Origin: Mycolicibacterium sp. ND9-15
GTDB taxonomy: Bacteria > Actinomycetota > Actinomycetes > Mycobacteriales > Mycobacteriaceae
Length of the DNA: 64,000 nucleotides
NCBI RefSeq assembly: GCF_035918395.1
Contig: NZ_CP142362.1
Span: 4,129,501-4,193,500 of the forward strand
Reading direction: 5' to 3'
This document shows, piece by piece, positions 44,401 to 52,151 of the stretch (within the stretch, counting starts at the first letter, position 1; every line of letters begins with the position of its first letter). Below the pieces are notes generated by a model. That model did no database searches. It was not told the origin of the DNA and saw nothing but the letters and a program-made list of their open reading frames with translations. Both the position numbers and the translations under genes were made by a program.

Positions 44401-47400
44401 CCTGGGGCAGCTCGGACTCGACACGCCCATCCCGGTCCCGGAAGCCAGCGATGCTGAGCTCATCGACCTCGTCACCGCCGAATTGGGTTCGGACTGGCCA
44501 CGTTTGGTGGCACCTGCGTTCGACGGCCGCAAAGCGGTGCTCTTCGACGACCGCTGGGCCAGCGCCCGCGAGGACCTGGCCCGGCTGTGGCTGTCCGGCG
44601 AGGACGAGATCGACCACGACTGGCAGCGGCTCTCGACGCGATTCGAGGGCGCCGGTCACGTGGTCGGCACGCAGGCCACATGGTGGCAGGGCAGGGCGTT
44701 GGCGGCGGGGCGCAACATCCACGCCTCGCTGTACGGCCGAGCCGCGGCGGGCGCGGAGAACCCGGGCACCGGCCGCTACAGCGACGAGGTCGCCGTCGTC
44801 ACCGGCGCCTCGAAGGGTTCGATCGCCGCGTCGGTGGTCGCGCAGTTGCTCGACGGTGGCGCGACGGTCATCGCGACGACGTCCAAGCTCGACGACGACC
44901 GGTTGGCGTTCTACCGCAACCTCTACCGCGACAACGCCCGCTGGGACGCCAAGTTATGGGTGGTGCCCGCCAACATGGCGTCCTACACCGATATCGACGC
45001 ACTGGTTCAGTGGGTCGGTACCGAGCAGACCGAAAGCCTTGGGCCGCAGTCGATTCACCTCAAGGATGCCCAGACCCCGACGCTGCTGTTCCCGTTCGCG
45101 GCGCCGCGGGTCGCCGGCGACCTGTCCGACGCCGGGTCGCGCGCAGAGATGGAGATGAAGGTGCTGCTGTGGGCCGTGCAACGGCTGATCGGCGGGCTCT
45201 CACACATCGGCGCCGAGCGCGATATCGCCGCGCGCCTGCACGTCGTGCTGCCCGGCTCACCGAACCGTGGCATGTTCGGCGGTGACGGCGCCTACGGTGA
45301 GGCCAAGTCGGCGCTCGACGCGGTGGTGTCCCGGTGGAAGGCCGAATCGTCGTGGGCGCAGCGGGTTTCGCTGGCGCACGCGCTGATCGGCTGGACCAAG
45401 GGCACGGGTCTGATGGGGCACAACGACGCGATGGTCGGCGCGGTCGAAGAAGCCGGGGTCCGCACGTACACGACCGACGAGATGGCGGCCATGCTGCTGG
45501 GGCTGTGTGACATCGAGTCCAAGGTGGCCGCCGCGCGAGCGCCGCTGCAGGCGGACTTCACCGGCGGCCTGGCCGAGGCCGACATCGACATGGCCGAGCT
45601 GGCGGCCAAGGCACGCGAAGAGATGGTGACCGAGAGCCGGGCCGAGGAGCCCGACGCCGAGGGCACCGTGCGCGCGCTGCCGTCGCCGCCGCGGGGCTAC
45701 AAGTCCGCGCCACCGCCGGACTGGGCCGACCTCGACATCGACCCGGCCGACATGGTGGTGATCGTCGGCGGCGCCGAACTTGGGCCGTACGGCTCGTCGC
45801 GCACCCGGTTCGAGATGGAGGTCGACAACGAGTTGTCGGCGGCCGGCGTGCTCGAGCTGGCGTGGACGACCGGACTGGTCAAGTGGGAGGACGATCCCAC
45901 GCCGGGCTGGTACGACACGCAGACCGGCGAGCTGGTCGACGAGGGCGAGCTGGTGGAGCGTTACCACGACGCCGTCATCGAGCGGGTCGGTATCCGCGAG
46001 TGGGTCGACGACGGTGCGATCGACCCCGATCACGCGTCGCCCCTTCTGTTTTCGGTATTCCTCGACAAGGACTTCACGTTCGTCGTGTCGTCGGAAGCCG
46101 AAGCCCGCGGGTTCCTGCAGTTCGACCCGGAACACACGGTGATCGCCCCGGCGCCGGAAGGCGGCGACTGGCAGGTCACCCGTAAGGCGGGCACCGAGGT
46201 TCGGGTGCCGCGCAAGGTCAAGCTGTCGCGCACCGTCGGTGCGCAGATCCCCACCGGATTCGATCCGAGGGTGTACGGGGTTTCGCAGGACATGAGCAAC
46301 TCGATCGACCGGTTGGCGCTGTGGAACCTCGTCACCACGGTCGACGCGTTCCTGTCGGCGGGCTTCAGCCCGAACGAGCTCATGCGGTGGGTGCACCCGA
46401 GCCTGGTGGCCAGTACCCAGGGCACCGGCATGGGTGGAATGACCTCGATGCAGACCATGTACCACGGCAACCTGCTCGGCCAGAACAAGCCGAACGACAT
46501 CCTGCAGGAGGTGCTGCCGAACGTCATCGCCGGGCACGTCGTCCAGTCCTATGTCGGCAGCTACGGCGCGATGATCCACCCGGTCGGCGCATGCGCGACG
46601 GCAGCCATCTCGGTGGAGGAGGGTGTCGACAAGATCCGGTTGGGCAAGGCCGAGTTCGTGGTCGCCGGCGGATACGACGACACGACGCTCGAGGCGGTCA
46701 TCGGCTTCGGTGACATGGCCGCGACCGCGGACACCGAGATGATGCGCGCCAAGGGCATCAGTGACTCGAAGTTCTCGCGTGCCAACGATCGTCGCCGGCT
46801 CGGGTTCGTCGAGGGCCAAGGCGGTGGGACCATCCTGCTGGCCCGCGGTGACCTCGCGCTCAACATGGGGCTGCCCGTGCTCGCGGTGGTCGGTTACGTG
46901 TCGTCGTTCGGCGATGGTGTGCACACCTCGATCCCGGCTCCGGGCCTCGGCGCGCTGGGCGCGGGACGCGGTGGTCGCGAGTCGCAGCTGGCGCGCTCGC
47001 TGGCCAGGCTCGGGGTCGGGGCCGACGACATCGCAGTGGTGTCCAAGCACGACACCTCGACGCTGGCCAACGATCCCAACGAGACCGAACTGCACGAGCG
47101 GCTGGCCGATGCGTTGGGCAGGTCCGAAGGTGCACCACTGTTCGTGGTGTCGCAGAAGAGCCTGACCGGTCACTCCAAGGGCGGCGCGGCGGCGTTCCAG
47201 ATGCTGGGGCTCTGCCAAATCCTGCGCGACGGCGTCATCCCGCCGAACCGCAGCCTGGATTGCGTCGACGACGAATTGGCGGGCTCGGCGCACTTCGTGT
47301 GGGTGCGCGACACGCTGAAGTTCGGCGAGAAGTTCCCGCTCAAAGCGGGGCTGATCACCAGCCTGGGCTTCGGTCACGTATCCGGTCTGATCGCGCTGGT

Positions 47401-47659
47401 GCATCCGCAGGCGTTCCTCGCCGCGCTCAGCCCGACGCAACGCGCCGAGTACAAACAGCGCGCCGACGACCGGGTGCTGGCGGGGCAACACCGGCTCGCG
47501 TCGGCGATCGCCGGCGGTAAGCCGATGTACGAGAAGCCGGCCGACCGCCGGTTCAACCACGACGCCCCGGAGAAGCCGCAGGAAGCCGAGATGCTTCTCG
47601 ATGCGGCGGCACGGCTCGGCGACGACGACGTGTATGTGCGCGCGCAACGCGGGCGATGA
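38423..47659 (+). CDS. fas: Type I fatty acid synthase (FAS-I)
   Basis: A 3078-residue multienzyme making long-chain acyl-CoA for membranes and as primers for mycolic acids. Domains in order: acetyltransferase (GHSQG, Ser about 150), FMN enoyl reductase (GGGQVTEEIF about 450, GGRAGGHHS about 568), hot-dog dehydratase (SGDYNPIHTD about 1228), malonyl/palmitoyl transferase (GHSVGEYTA, Ser about 1439), acyl carrier protein (GASSRRNQLLVDLG about 1813), ketoreductase (VTGASKGSIA about 2125) and ketosynthase (ACATAA Cys about 2724, His in KHDTSTLANDPN about 2875 and in LTGHSKGGA about 2917). All expected active sites are intact. GTG start; acpS follows 43 bp downstream. Confidence 0.98.
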   Translation: MTINEQHRVSADRTTGAAHVGAQALVDRLNSGEPYAVAFGGQGGSWLENLEELVGSAGIESELSEVVGEAALLLEPVARELVVVRPIGFEPLHWVRALAADEPLPATKQLITAAISGPGILLAQMAAIRAAIRQGLDLYGAPPVAMAGHSQGIIACESLRSRGAKDAELLALLQLIGAAGSLVSRRRGMVGRGDKSPMVSVTNVDPDRIAELLEEFSQDVRTVLPPVLSIRNGRRSVVITGTPEQLGRFELYCSKITEKEEAERKNKVRGGSVFRPAFHGVQVEVGFHTPRLAGGVEVVDTWAARCGIDPDLAHEMTEAIFVRPIDWVGEVERLHEAGAKWIVDLGPSDTVTRLTAPIIRGLGVGIVPAATRVGQRNLFTVGAEPEVPPAWSSYAPTTVALPDGSVKLSTKFTRLTGRSPILLAGMTPTTVDAKIVAAAANAGHWAELAGGGQVTEEIFTERIAELSTLLEPGRAVQFNSLFLDPYLWKLQLGGKRLVQRARQSGAPIDGVVVSAGIPDLEEAVELIDELNTVGIKHVVFKPGTIDQIKSVIKIAAEVPGKDLIVHIEGGRAGGHHSWEDLDDLLLSTYGELRKLPNITVCVGGGIGTPERAAEYLSGHWATEYGFPAMPVDGILVGTAAMATLEATTSPAVKQMLVETSGTDRWISAGKAQGGMASSRSQLGADIHEIDNAASRCGRLLDEVAGDAEAVADRRDEIIAAMATTCKPYFGDVGEMTYRRWLARYVELAIGDGDSTADTKLPGTPWLADTWRDRFADMLHRAEARLHPQDSGPITTLFDDPGLFDDPDQAIATLLACYPEAEMLRLHPADVPWFVTLCKTPGKPVNFVPVIDKDVRRWWRSDSLWQAHDARYAADAVCIIPGTQAVAGITRVDEPVGELLDRFEQAAIDEVLASNGNPVPVVSRRQARADVTGPLAVVLDSPDVLWAGRVAINPVHRIGAPDEWQANENRNATHPSTGARLELDDDRVTLSVPLSDIWIDIPFTLPTCTVDGGMPVVTVEDASAAMRSVLAIAAGIESSGGPDDLPPVHDNTATVTADWDPERVADHTGVTAALGAPLAPGLTLVPDALVGHCWPAVFAAIGAAVTEDGLPVVEGLLSLVHLDHAAHLLTQMPKTRAELTVTATASTASDTEYGRVVPVSVQIRDADGALLATLEERFAIRGRTGAAELSDPPRAGGAVTDNATETQRRRRRDVTVTAPTDMSAFAVVSGDYNPIHTDRAAALLAGLKSPIAHGMWLSAAAQHVVTATDGKPAPPARVVGWTSRFLGMVLPGDDIDFRVDRVGIDRGAEILEVTAKVSGELVMSGTAQLAAPKTVYAFPGQGIQHKGMGMEVRARSKAARKVWDTADKFTRDTLGFSVLHVVRDNPTSLIASGVHYHHPDGVLFLTQFTQVAMATVATAQVAEMREQGAFVEGAIACGHSVGEYTALACVSGVYELEALLEVVFHRGSKMHDIVPRDHLGRSNYRLAAIRPSQIDLDDADVKQFVAEIAANTGEFLEIVNFNLRGSQYAIAGTVRGLEALEEEVERRREITGGKRSFILVPGIDVPFHSSVLRVGVADFRRSLERVMPRDQDPDLLIGKYIPNLVPRPFTLDRDFVQEIRDLVPAEPLDEILADYDTWRSERPAELCRKIVIELLAWQFASPVRWIETQDLLFIEEAAGGLGIERFVEIGVKSAPTVAGLAANTLKLPEYSHSTTEVLNSERDAAVLFATDSDPEPELDDVPASAPEPDVTSAVEAAAPAVPAPALAAPTGGPRPEDLTFDAADATMALIALAAKMRIDQIEPLDSIESITDGASSRRNQLLVDLGSELDLGAIDGAGEADLAGLKGQVTKLARTYKPFGPVLSDAVNDQLRTVFGPSGKRPGYIAERVAKTWELGAGWAKHVTVEVALGTREGASVRGGDLGGLHDGALADAATVDKVIDGAVAAVAARRGVAVSLPSAAGASGGVVDSAALTEFAERVTGRDGVLASAARMILGQLGLDTPIPVPEASDAELIDLVTAELGSDWPRLVAPAFDGRKAVLFDDRWASAREDLARLWLSGEDEIDHDWQRLSTRFEGAGHVVGTQATWWQGRALAAGRNIHASLYGRAAAGAENPGTGRYSDEVAVVTGASKGSIAASVVAQLLDGGATVIATTSKLDDDRLAFYRNLYRDNARWDAKLWVVPANMASYTDIDALVQWVGTEQTESLGPQSIHLKDAQTPTLLFPFAAPRVAGDLSDAGSRAEMEMKVLLWAVQRLIGGLSHIGAERDIAARLHVVLPGSPNRGMFGGDGAYGEAKSALDAVVSRWKAESSWAQRVSLAHALIGWTKGTGLMGHNDAMVGAVEEAGVRTYTTDEMAAMLLGLCDIESKVAAARAPLQADFTGGLAEADIDMAELAAKAREEMVTESRAEEPDAEGTVRALPSPPRGYKSAPPPDWADLDIDPADMVVIVGGAELGPYGSSRTRFEMEVDNELSAAGVLELAWTTGLVKWEDDPTPGWYDTQTGELVDEGELVERYHDAVIERVGIREWVDDGAIDPDHASPLLFSVFLDKDFTFVVSSEAEARGFLQFDPEHTVIAPAPEGGDWQVTRKAGTEVRVPRKVKLSRTVGAQIPTGFDPRVYGVSQDMSNSIDRLALWNLVTTVDAFLSAGFSPNELMRWVHPSLVASTQGTGMGGMTSMQTMYHGNLLGQNKPNDILQEVLPNVIAGHVVQSYVGSYGAMIHPVGACATAAISVEEGVDKIRLGKAEFVVAGGYDDTTLEAVIGFGDMAATADTEMMRAKGISDSKFSRANDRRRLGFVEGQGGGTILLARGDLALNMGLPVLAVVGYVSSFGDGVHTSIPAPGLGALGAGRGGRESQLARSLARLGVGADDIAVVSKHDTSTLANDPNETELHERLADALGRSEGAPLFVVSQKSLTGHSKGGAAAFQMLGLCQILRDGVIPPNRSLDCVDDELAGSAHFVWVRDTLKFGEKFPLKAGLITSLGFGHVSGLIALVHPQAFLAALSPTQRAEYKQRADDRVLAGQHRLASAIAGGKPMYEKPADRRFNHDAPEKPQEAEMLLDAAARLGDDDVYVRAQRGR

Positions 47660-47680
47660 GCGCTTGCGCGAAGAGCGGGG
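47653..47680 (+). repeat. Third copy of the GATGAGCGCTTGCGC repeat
   Basis: The core 15-mer is at 47655-47669 and continues as GAAGAGCGGGG. It overlaps the fas stop codon (the TGA inside GATGAG). The other copies are at 6500-6514 and 6532-6546. Confidence 0.6.
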
Positions 47681-47689
47681 AGCTTGAGA

Positions 47690-47695
47690 TAGCGT
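47690..47695 (+). promoter_or_regulatory. -10 box TAGCGT for leaderless acpS
   Basis: TAGCGT is followed by 7 nt and then the acpS ATG at 47703, so acpS can be transcribed independently of fas as a leaderless mRNA. Confidence 0.5.
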
Positions 47696-47702
47696 TTCGC
47701 CC

Positions 47703-48095
47703 ATGGCGATAGTGGGGGTGGGGATCGACTTGGTCTCCATACCCGAGTTCGCCGAGCAGGTGGACCAGCCTGGGACGGTTTTCGCCGAGACGTTCACGCC
47801 CGGTGAGCGCCGCGACGCCGCCGACAAGAGCTCGTCGGCGGCGCGGCATCTCGCCGCACGCTGGGCGGCGAAGGAGGCCGTGATCAAGGCCTGGTCGGGG
47901 TCCCGCTTCGCCCGACGCCCGGTGCTGCCCGAGGGCATCCACCGCGACATCGAGGTCATCACCGATATGTGGGGCAGGCCCAAGGTGCGCCTGTCCGGGG
48001 CGATCGCCGAGCATCTGAAGAATGTGACAATTCACCTGTCGTTGACGCACGAGGCCGACACGGCGGCTGCGGTCGCCATCCTCGAGGAGCGCTGA
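47703..48095 (+). CDS. acpS: Holo-[acyl-carrier-protein] synthase
   Basis: A 130-residue phosphopantetheinyl transferase. Mg-binding Asp is in VGIDLVSIPEF (residue 9) and the second signature WAAKEAVIKAW is at about 54-64; the C-terminal HLSLTHEADTAAAVAI strand is conserved. It attaches 4'-phosphopantetheine to the ACP domain of FAS-I and other carrier proteins. The fas-acpS pairing is the mycobacterial norm. It probably has its own leaderless promoter inside the short gap after fas. Confidence 0.95.
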   Translation: MAIVGVGIDLVSIPEFAEQVDQPGTVFAETFTPGERRDAADKSSSAARHLAARWAAKEAVIKAWSGSRFARRPVLPEGIHRDIEVITDMWGRPKVRLSGAIAEHLKNVTIHLSLTHEADTAAAVAILEER

Positions 48096-48213
48096 GCGTT
48101 GGTTTGTTGCGCGACAGTGCGTGTTTGTTCACGACATGCCGAGCTTTCTCGGCACTTTACGCACGCTCACGGTGCCTCGACGGGGCGGAAACGATGGCGC
48201 TAGCCTCGACGTC

Positions 48214-49548
48214 ATGAGCGATCTGGCGCAGCGGGCGCGCGAGGTGTTGCCGTCCGTGCGGCGTGATCTGGAAGACCTGGTGCGGGTCGAGTCGGTGTGG
48301 GCCGATCCGGCGCGCCGCGGAGAAGTAGGGCGCAGCGCCGATATGGTGGCGAAGCTGTTGGCCGACGCGGGCTTCGGCGACGTGCAGACCGTCAGCGAAG
48401 GCGGCGCACCCGCCGTCATCGCCCGCCATCCCGCGCCGCCAGGTGCGCCGACGGTGTTGCTGTACGCCCACCACGATGTGCAGCCCGAGGGCGACCCGAC
48501 GCAGTGGAATTCGCCGCCGTTCGAGCCCACCGAGCGCGACGGACGCCTCTACGGCCGCGGTACTGCCGACGACAAGGCAGGCATTGCAACGCATTTGGCG
48601 GCCTTCCGGGCGCACGGGGCAAATCCTCCCGTCGGCGTCACGGTATTCGTCGAGGGGGAGGAGGAGTCCGGTTCGCCGTCGCTGTCGCGGCTGCTGGCCG
48701 CGCATCGCGACACGCTGGCCGCCGACGTCATCGTCATCGCCGACTCAGACAACTGGAGCACGGAGGTGCCGTCACTGACGGTGTCGCTGCGCGGACTGGC
48801 CGACTGCGTCGTCGAGGTCGCAACGCTGGATCACGGGCTGCACTCCGGGTTGTGGGGAGGCGTCGTGCCCGACGCGGTGAGTGCCCTGGTGCGGCTTCTG
48901 GCCAGCCTGCACGACGACGACGGCAATGTCGCGGTGGCGGGTCTGCACGAAGCCAGCGTCGCCGACGTCGACTATCCACCCGAGCGGATCCGTGAGGAGA
49001 CGGGGTTGCTGCCCGGTGTCTGCGAGATCGGCTGCGGCTCAGCGCCGCAACGGCTGTGGGCCAAGCCGGCGATCACCGTCATCGGTATCGACACCACGCC
49101 GATCGACAAGTCGTCGAACACCTTGATCCCACGGGCGCGCGCGAAGGTCAGCATGCGCGTCGCTCCTGGTGGCGACGCTGCGGAGCACCTGGCGGCGTTG
49201 ACGCGGCACCTCGAGCAGCACGCGCCGTGGGGCGCGCAGGTGACCGTCACACCCGGCGACCTCGGCCAGCCGTATGCGATCGACGCCAGCGGTCCGGTCT
49301 ACGACGCCGCCCGTACCGCCTTCCGGGAGGCGTGGGGCGCCGCACCGGTCCACACCGGAGTCGGCGGTTCGATACCGTTCATCGCCGAGTTCGCGGCCGC
49401 GTTCCCCTCGGCGAAGATTCTGGTGACGGGCGTGGAAGACCCTGCGACGCAGGCACATAGCGTCAACGAGAGCCTGCACCTTGGTGTCTTGGAGCGCGCC
49501 GCCGTCGCCGAGGCCCTATTGCTGGCCGGGCTGGCAGACGGACAGTAG
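48214..49548 (+). CDS. M20 family metallopeptidase (dipeptidase-like)
   Basis: A 444-residue zinc peptidase of the M20/M25/M40 group. Metal-site motifs: YAHHDVQPEGDP (His and Asp near residues 92-94), RGTADDKAG near 124-132, VEGEEESGS with the catalytic Glu pair near 158, DSDNW near 186, and a C-terminal AHSVNES His near 419. The dimerisation domain lies between about 200 and 320. It likely hydrolyses dipeptides or N-acylated amino acids. TAGCCT at 48201-48206 is 7 nt before the ATG, so translation is probably leaderless. In M. tuberculosis the homologue (Rv2522c) is also next to acpS. Confidence 0.92.
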   Translation: MSDLAQRAREVLPSVRRDLEDLVRVESVWADPARRGEVGRSADMVAKLLADAGFGDVQTVSEGGAPAVIARHPAPPGAPTVLLYAHHDVQPEGDPTQWNSPPFEPTERDGRLYGRGTADDKAGIATHLAAFRAHGANPPVGVTVFVEGEEESGSPSLSRLLAAHRDTLAADVIVIADSDNWSTEVPSLTVSLRGLADCVVEVATLDHGLHSGLWGGVVPDAVSALVRLLASLHDDDGNVAVAGLHEASVADVDYPPERIREETGLLPGVCEIGCGSAPQRLWAKPAITVIGIDTTPIDKSSNTLIPRARAKVSMRVAPGGDAAEHLAALTRHLEQHAPWGAQVTVTPGDLGQPYAIDASGPVYDAARTAFREAWGAAPVHTGVGGSIPFIAEFAAAFPSAKILVTGVEDPATQAHSVNESLHLGVLERAAVAEALLLAGLADGQ

Positions 49549-50142
49549 CTTGGCGACCTGACCGGGCGGTTCGAACGTCGCCCCCGGCGACTCTGGGAGA
49601 CTGTGGCCATGACCTCACACCGGTGACCTGCCCCGGTTGGTCCGCGACGGGTTCCGCGGGCTGGTGGCCGAATCCTGCACCACCTCAGGGGATCCGCTCC
49701 GAACCCGCGCACCACGATCATCGTCACCGGCTACCAAGTGCCGGTACCCCGGCCGATCGATCGCCGCCGGCGAACGGTACGTCAACGTTTTCGGCGTCCG
49801 GGTTCGCAACTCCGCCGCGACGGGTGTTCGTCGTCCACGGCGAACCGCAGGGTGCGGACACCCCGCGCAGACGCCGGGACCGTGAGTTCGGTTGGCGGGC
49901 AATGGTCCCCAGGCAGAACAGCTGCTCGCCCTTTGGCCAGCCGACGCGCGGCGCACTCGCTTGCGAACCTCGACTCGACAGGCAGATCGCGTCATGGCTT
50001 CGCGACGTGTCCGGTGGCCCGGACGTTGTACTGTGCGACGAGCCAGTTCCGTTCATGCAGTCGGTGCCGCGAGGTGAAGCCACGCAACGAGTTCGACGCA
50101 CCGGTGACACAGGGGAGATCCGACCGGCTACTCGGAGGGCAC
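49549..50142. other. Coding-poor stretch, possibly decayed sequence
   Basis: I see no supportable gene in these 594 bp. Several overlapping frames of 100-200 codons exist on both strands, but they are Arg/Ser/Pro-rich, lack family resemblance, and none has a ribosome-binding site or leaderless -10 that fits. A start-like ATG at 49609 after a GTGGCC context closes after five codons. Confidence 0.5.
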
Positions 50143-50433
50143 TCAAGCGCAGGGATAGGCCCAGGCCCAATTGCCGGAGGCATCGCGATACATGCAGCCG
50201 CACGCGGTCGGCCCGCAGATGATCTCGATGTCGACATCGTAGGTGAAATCCGCACCGGCGTGGGGGGCGAACTTCCGCACGGTGTCAGGGGTAAGTGGGA
50301 TCCCAGTGACCCTCGCGCCGATCAGCGCCATCTCCTCCAACCGGCTGCTCACCTCTTCATACAAGCGCGCGATTCGATATTGGTCTTCGGTGCTCATCTC
50401 GAAGGAATTCGGCCGGCGGTCCATTGCGGTCAT
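50143..50433 (-). CDS. Small conserved-looking protein with C-terminal Cys motif
   Basis: A 96-residue protein. The N-terminal half is helical (TEDQYRIARLYEEVSSRLEEMALIGARVTG); the C-terminal half is beta-like and ends in a Cys-rich segment, GPTACGCMYRD then WAWAYPCA, giving three clustered Cys that could bind a metal or form a disulfide. ATG at 50433 is backed by ACGGAGG 5 nt upstream, so the longer frame is rejected. No signal peptide. It sits next to bcp in the same orientation. I do not recognise the family. Confidence 0.65.
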   Translation of the reverse strand: MTAMDRRPNSFEMSTEDQYRIARLYEEVSSRLEEMALIGARVTGIPLTPDTVRKFAPHAGADFTYDVDIEIICGPTACGCMYRDASGNWAWAYPCA

Positions 50434-50519
50434 GTCAGCCTCCGTCGTGTAGGGCACGTTTTCGCAATTGCGCATTCTAGTTAACGGACCCGCCGCCGTA
50501 CGGAGAAATGGGTAAGCGG

Positions 50520-51002
50520 TCAGGTCCCCAACTCTGCGATGATCTTCTGAATCTTTGTTGACGTATGTGCAGCCTTGACGTTGTACTGCGCCTCGGCGAT
50601 CTTGCCCTTCTCGTCGACGACGAACGTCGACCGAATGACGCCCTGAACCGTCTTGCCGTACATCGTCTTCTCGCCGAACGTGCCCCATGCGGTGAGCACT
50701 TCTCGATCCGGATCCGACAGCAGCGGAAACGTCAGCTTCTCCTTGTCGCGAAACTTGGCCAGCTTCTCTGGCTTGTCGGGGGAGACGCCGATGACGTCGA
50801 GTCCGGCATCGTTGAGCTCACGCAGGTTGTCCCGGAAGTCGCAGGCCTGTTTGGTGCAGCCGGGCGTCGACGCCGCCGGATAGAAGTACACGATGACCTT
50901 GCGGCCCTTGTAGTCGGAGAGCTTCACGGTGTTGCCGTCGGCGTCGGGCAGGCTGAAGGCCGGGGCTTTGTCGCCCACCTCGAGTCGCGGAGTCTGTGGC
51001 AC
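50520..51002 (-). CDS. bcp: Thioredoxin-dependent peroxiredoxin (Bcp/PrxQ)
   Basis: A 160-residue atypical 2-Cys peroxiredoxin. The peroxidatic Cys49 is in YPAASTPGCTKQAC with the resolving Cys54 five residues later, the PrxQ spacing. The N-terminal GDKAPAFSLPDADGNTV and the late FGEKTMYGKTVQGVIRSTFVVDEKG motif are typical. It reduces peroxides and lipid hydroperoxides using thioredoxin. GTG start with GAAGGGA upstream. Divergent from the DUF3618 gene, as at Rv2520c/Rv2521 in M. tuberculosis. Confidence 0.95.
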   Translation of the reverse strand: MPQTPRLEVGDKAPAFSLPDADGNTVKLSDYKGRKVIVYFYPAASTPGCTKQACDFRDNLRELNDAGLDVIGVSPDKPEKLAKFRDKEKLTFPLLSDPDREVLTAWGTFGEKTMYGKTVQGVIRSTFVVDEKGKIAEAQYNVKAAHTSTKIQKIIAELGT

Positions 51003-51091
51003 GCGGGGGCATCCCTTCTGTCGACCGGTGCGCTGCAGCGAGCGCGGGCTGCTCTAGGGTAGATCGGCAGGCTCCGACTGGGAGCAGTGAC

Positions 51092-51340
51092 ATGGACGGC
51101 TTGGAGGCGCACGTGGTGGACCGTGATCCCGAGACCATCAAGCGGGACATCGATCAGGCTCGGGAGCAACTCGCGGCGACGGTGGACACACTCGCCGAGC
51201 GCGCCAACCCCAGCCGGCTGGCCGACGACGCCAAGGCCGCGGTGGTGCGGTTTGTCACAAAACCGGCGGTGGCCGTGTCGCTTACCGGCGTGGGAGTGAT
51301 TGTGCTCGTGGTTGTCGTACGGCGGATCCGGCAGCGCTGA
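51092..51340 (+). CDS. DUF3618 membrane protein
   Basis: An 82-residue protein. The N-terminal half carries the DUF3618 signature (DRDPETIKRDIDQAREQLAATVDTLAERANP), an amphipathic helix; the C-terminal half has one membrane helix (AVSLTGVGVIVLVVVV) followed by basic RRIRQR, so it is a tail-type membrane anchor. GGGAG lies upstream of the ATG. Homologue of the small protein beside bcp in M. tuberculosis. Function unknown. Confidence 0.85.
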   Translation: MDGLEAHVVDRDPETIKRDIDQAREQLAATVDTLAERANPSRLADDAKAAVVRFVTKPAVAVSLTGVGVIVLVVVVRRIRQR

Positions 51341-51349
51341 GCAGACGGT

Positions 51350-51520
51350 TCAGCGGCGTCGCGCCGAGCGGAACCAATCGGCGAAGGAGAACCCGGGGGG
51401 ATTGGCGACCCGGCCAAGCCGGCCGCAGGTGTAGACCGCGACCGGAATTTGGGCAGTTACTTCAGCGGATGCATCCGCGCCCGCCGGGCCCGCTCCAAAT
51501 GAACCGCATGACTGGGGCAT
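51350..51520 (-). CDS. Possible small protein, 56 residues
   Basis: This minus-strand frame starts MPQSCGSFGAGPAG and ends GFSFADWFRSARRR. The last third (VYTCGRLGRVANPPGFSF, then DWF) looks protein-like, with hydrophobic and aromatic residues absent from random GC-rich frames. It fits neatly between the DUF3618 gene (10 bp away, convergent) and the tRNA-Lys region. Against it: only a weak AAGGGGA 14 nt upstream and no family that I recognise. Treat as a candidate. Confidence 0.3.
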   Translation of the reverse strand: MPQSCGSFGAGPAGADASAEVTAQIPVAVYTCGRLGRVANPPGFSFADWFRSARRR

Positions 51521-51919
51521 CAGCTAAGTCCGTATCCCCTTCTGATTCCTGGCCGCTTTTAGGCGATCGATCTGTCAGCTAACCGGACTGTAGCAGATGA
51601 GATCGATTTCTAGCAGCGTAAACGCGAAGAAGTCGAGAAGTCCACCCGTTTGCGCAACGATGGACGCCTCCGGTCCGATGACCTCAATACCCTAGATATG
51701 TAATTTCCAGCACACTACGGCCGCGTCAATAAACGGGATCACACGGGCAATTTCCCACTGTGCCCGGCAACGTCATCGGGTAGCGACTCGCCGGCGCCTT
51801 TCACGATTGACCAAGGGCGCCGAAACCGTGCTCATCAGCGTGGTCTCCGAGTCAAGAAGCCGTTGGGAGCGGGCGAAGACTCAGGAGTTCGGGCAAGTCA
51901 GCTCACGAGGAGAGTGATT
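51521..51919. other. Gene-free stretch before tRNA-Lys
   Basis: About 400 bp, noticeably more AT-rich than the surroundings, with no frame of useful length on either strand and no clear hairpin followed by a U-tract. Because tRNA-Lys is read leftward, this stretch is its downstream region. Confidence 0.6.
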
Positions 51920-51922
51920 TGG

Positions 51923-51995
<73 letters not shown>

Positions 51996-52151
51996 GCGCT
52001 GCGACAATAACAGGACCTGCTGCGCTGCGTGAAATCTGCGCCGACGGGGTATGTCGTCGATGTCCGCGTCGTAACTCCGATTCGGATTTGCCCTTAGACT
52101 GTTGCCAAGAATCATCGATCAGTCATCCCTGGTTGCGAGGTGGAGTTAGCA

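Noticed and set aside
45257..47983. A 908-codon open frame antisense to the ketosynthase part of fas
   Set aside because: It mirrors the codon periodicity of fas, is rich in Arg/Gly/His/Asp-type shadow composition, and has no recognisable domain.
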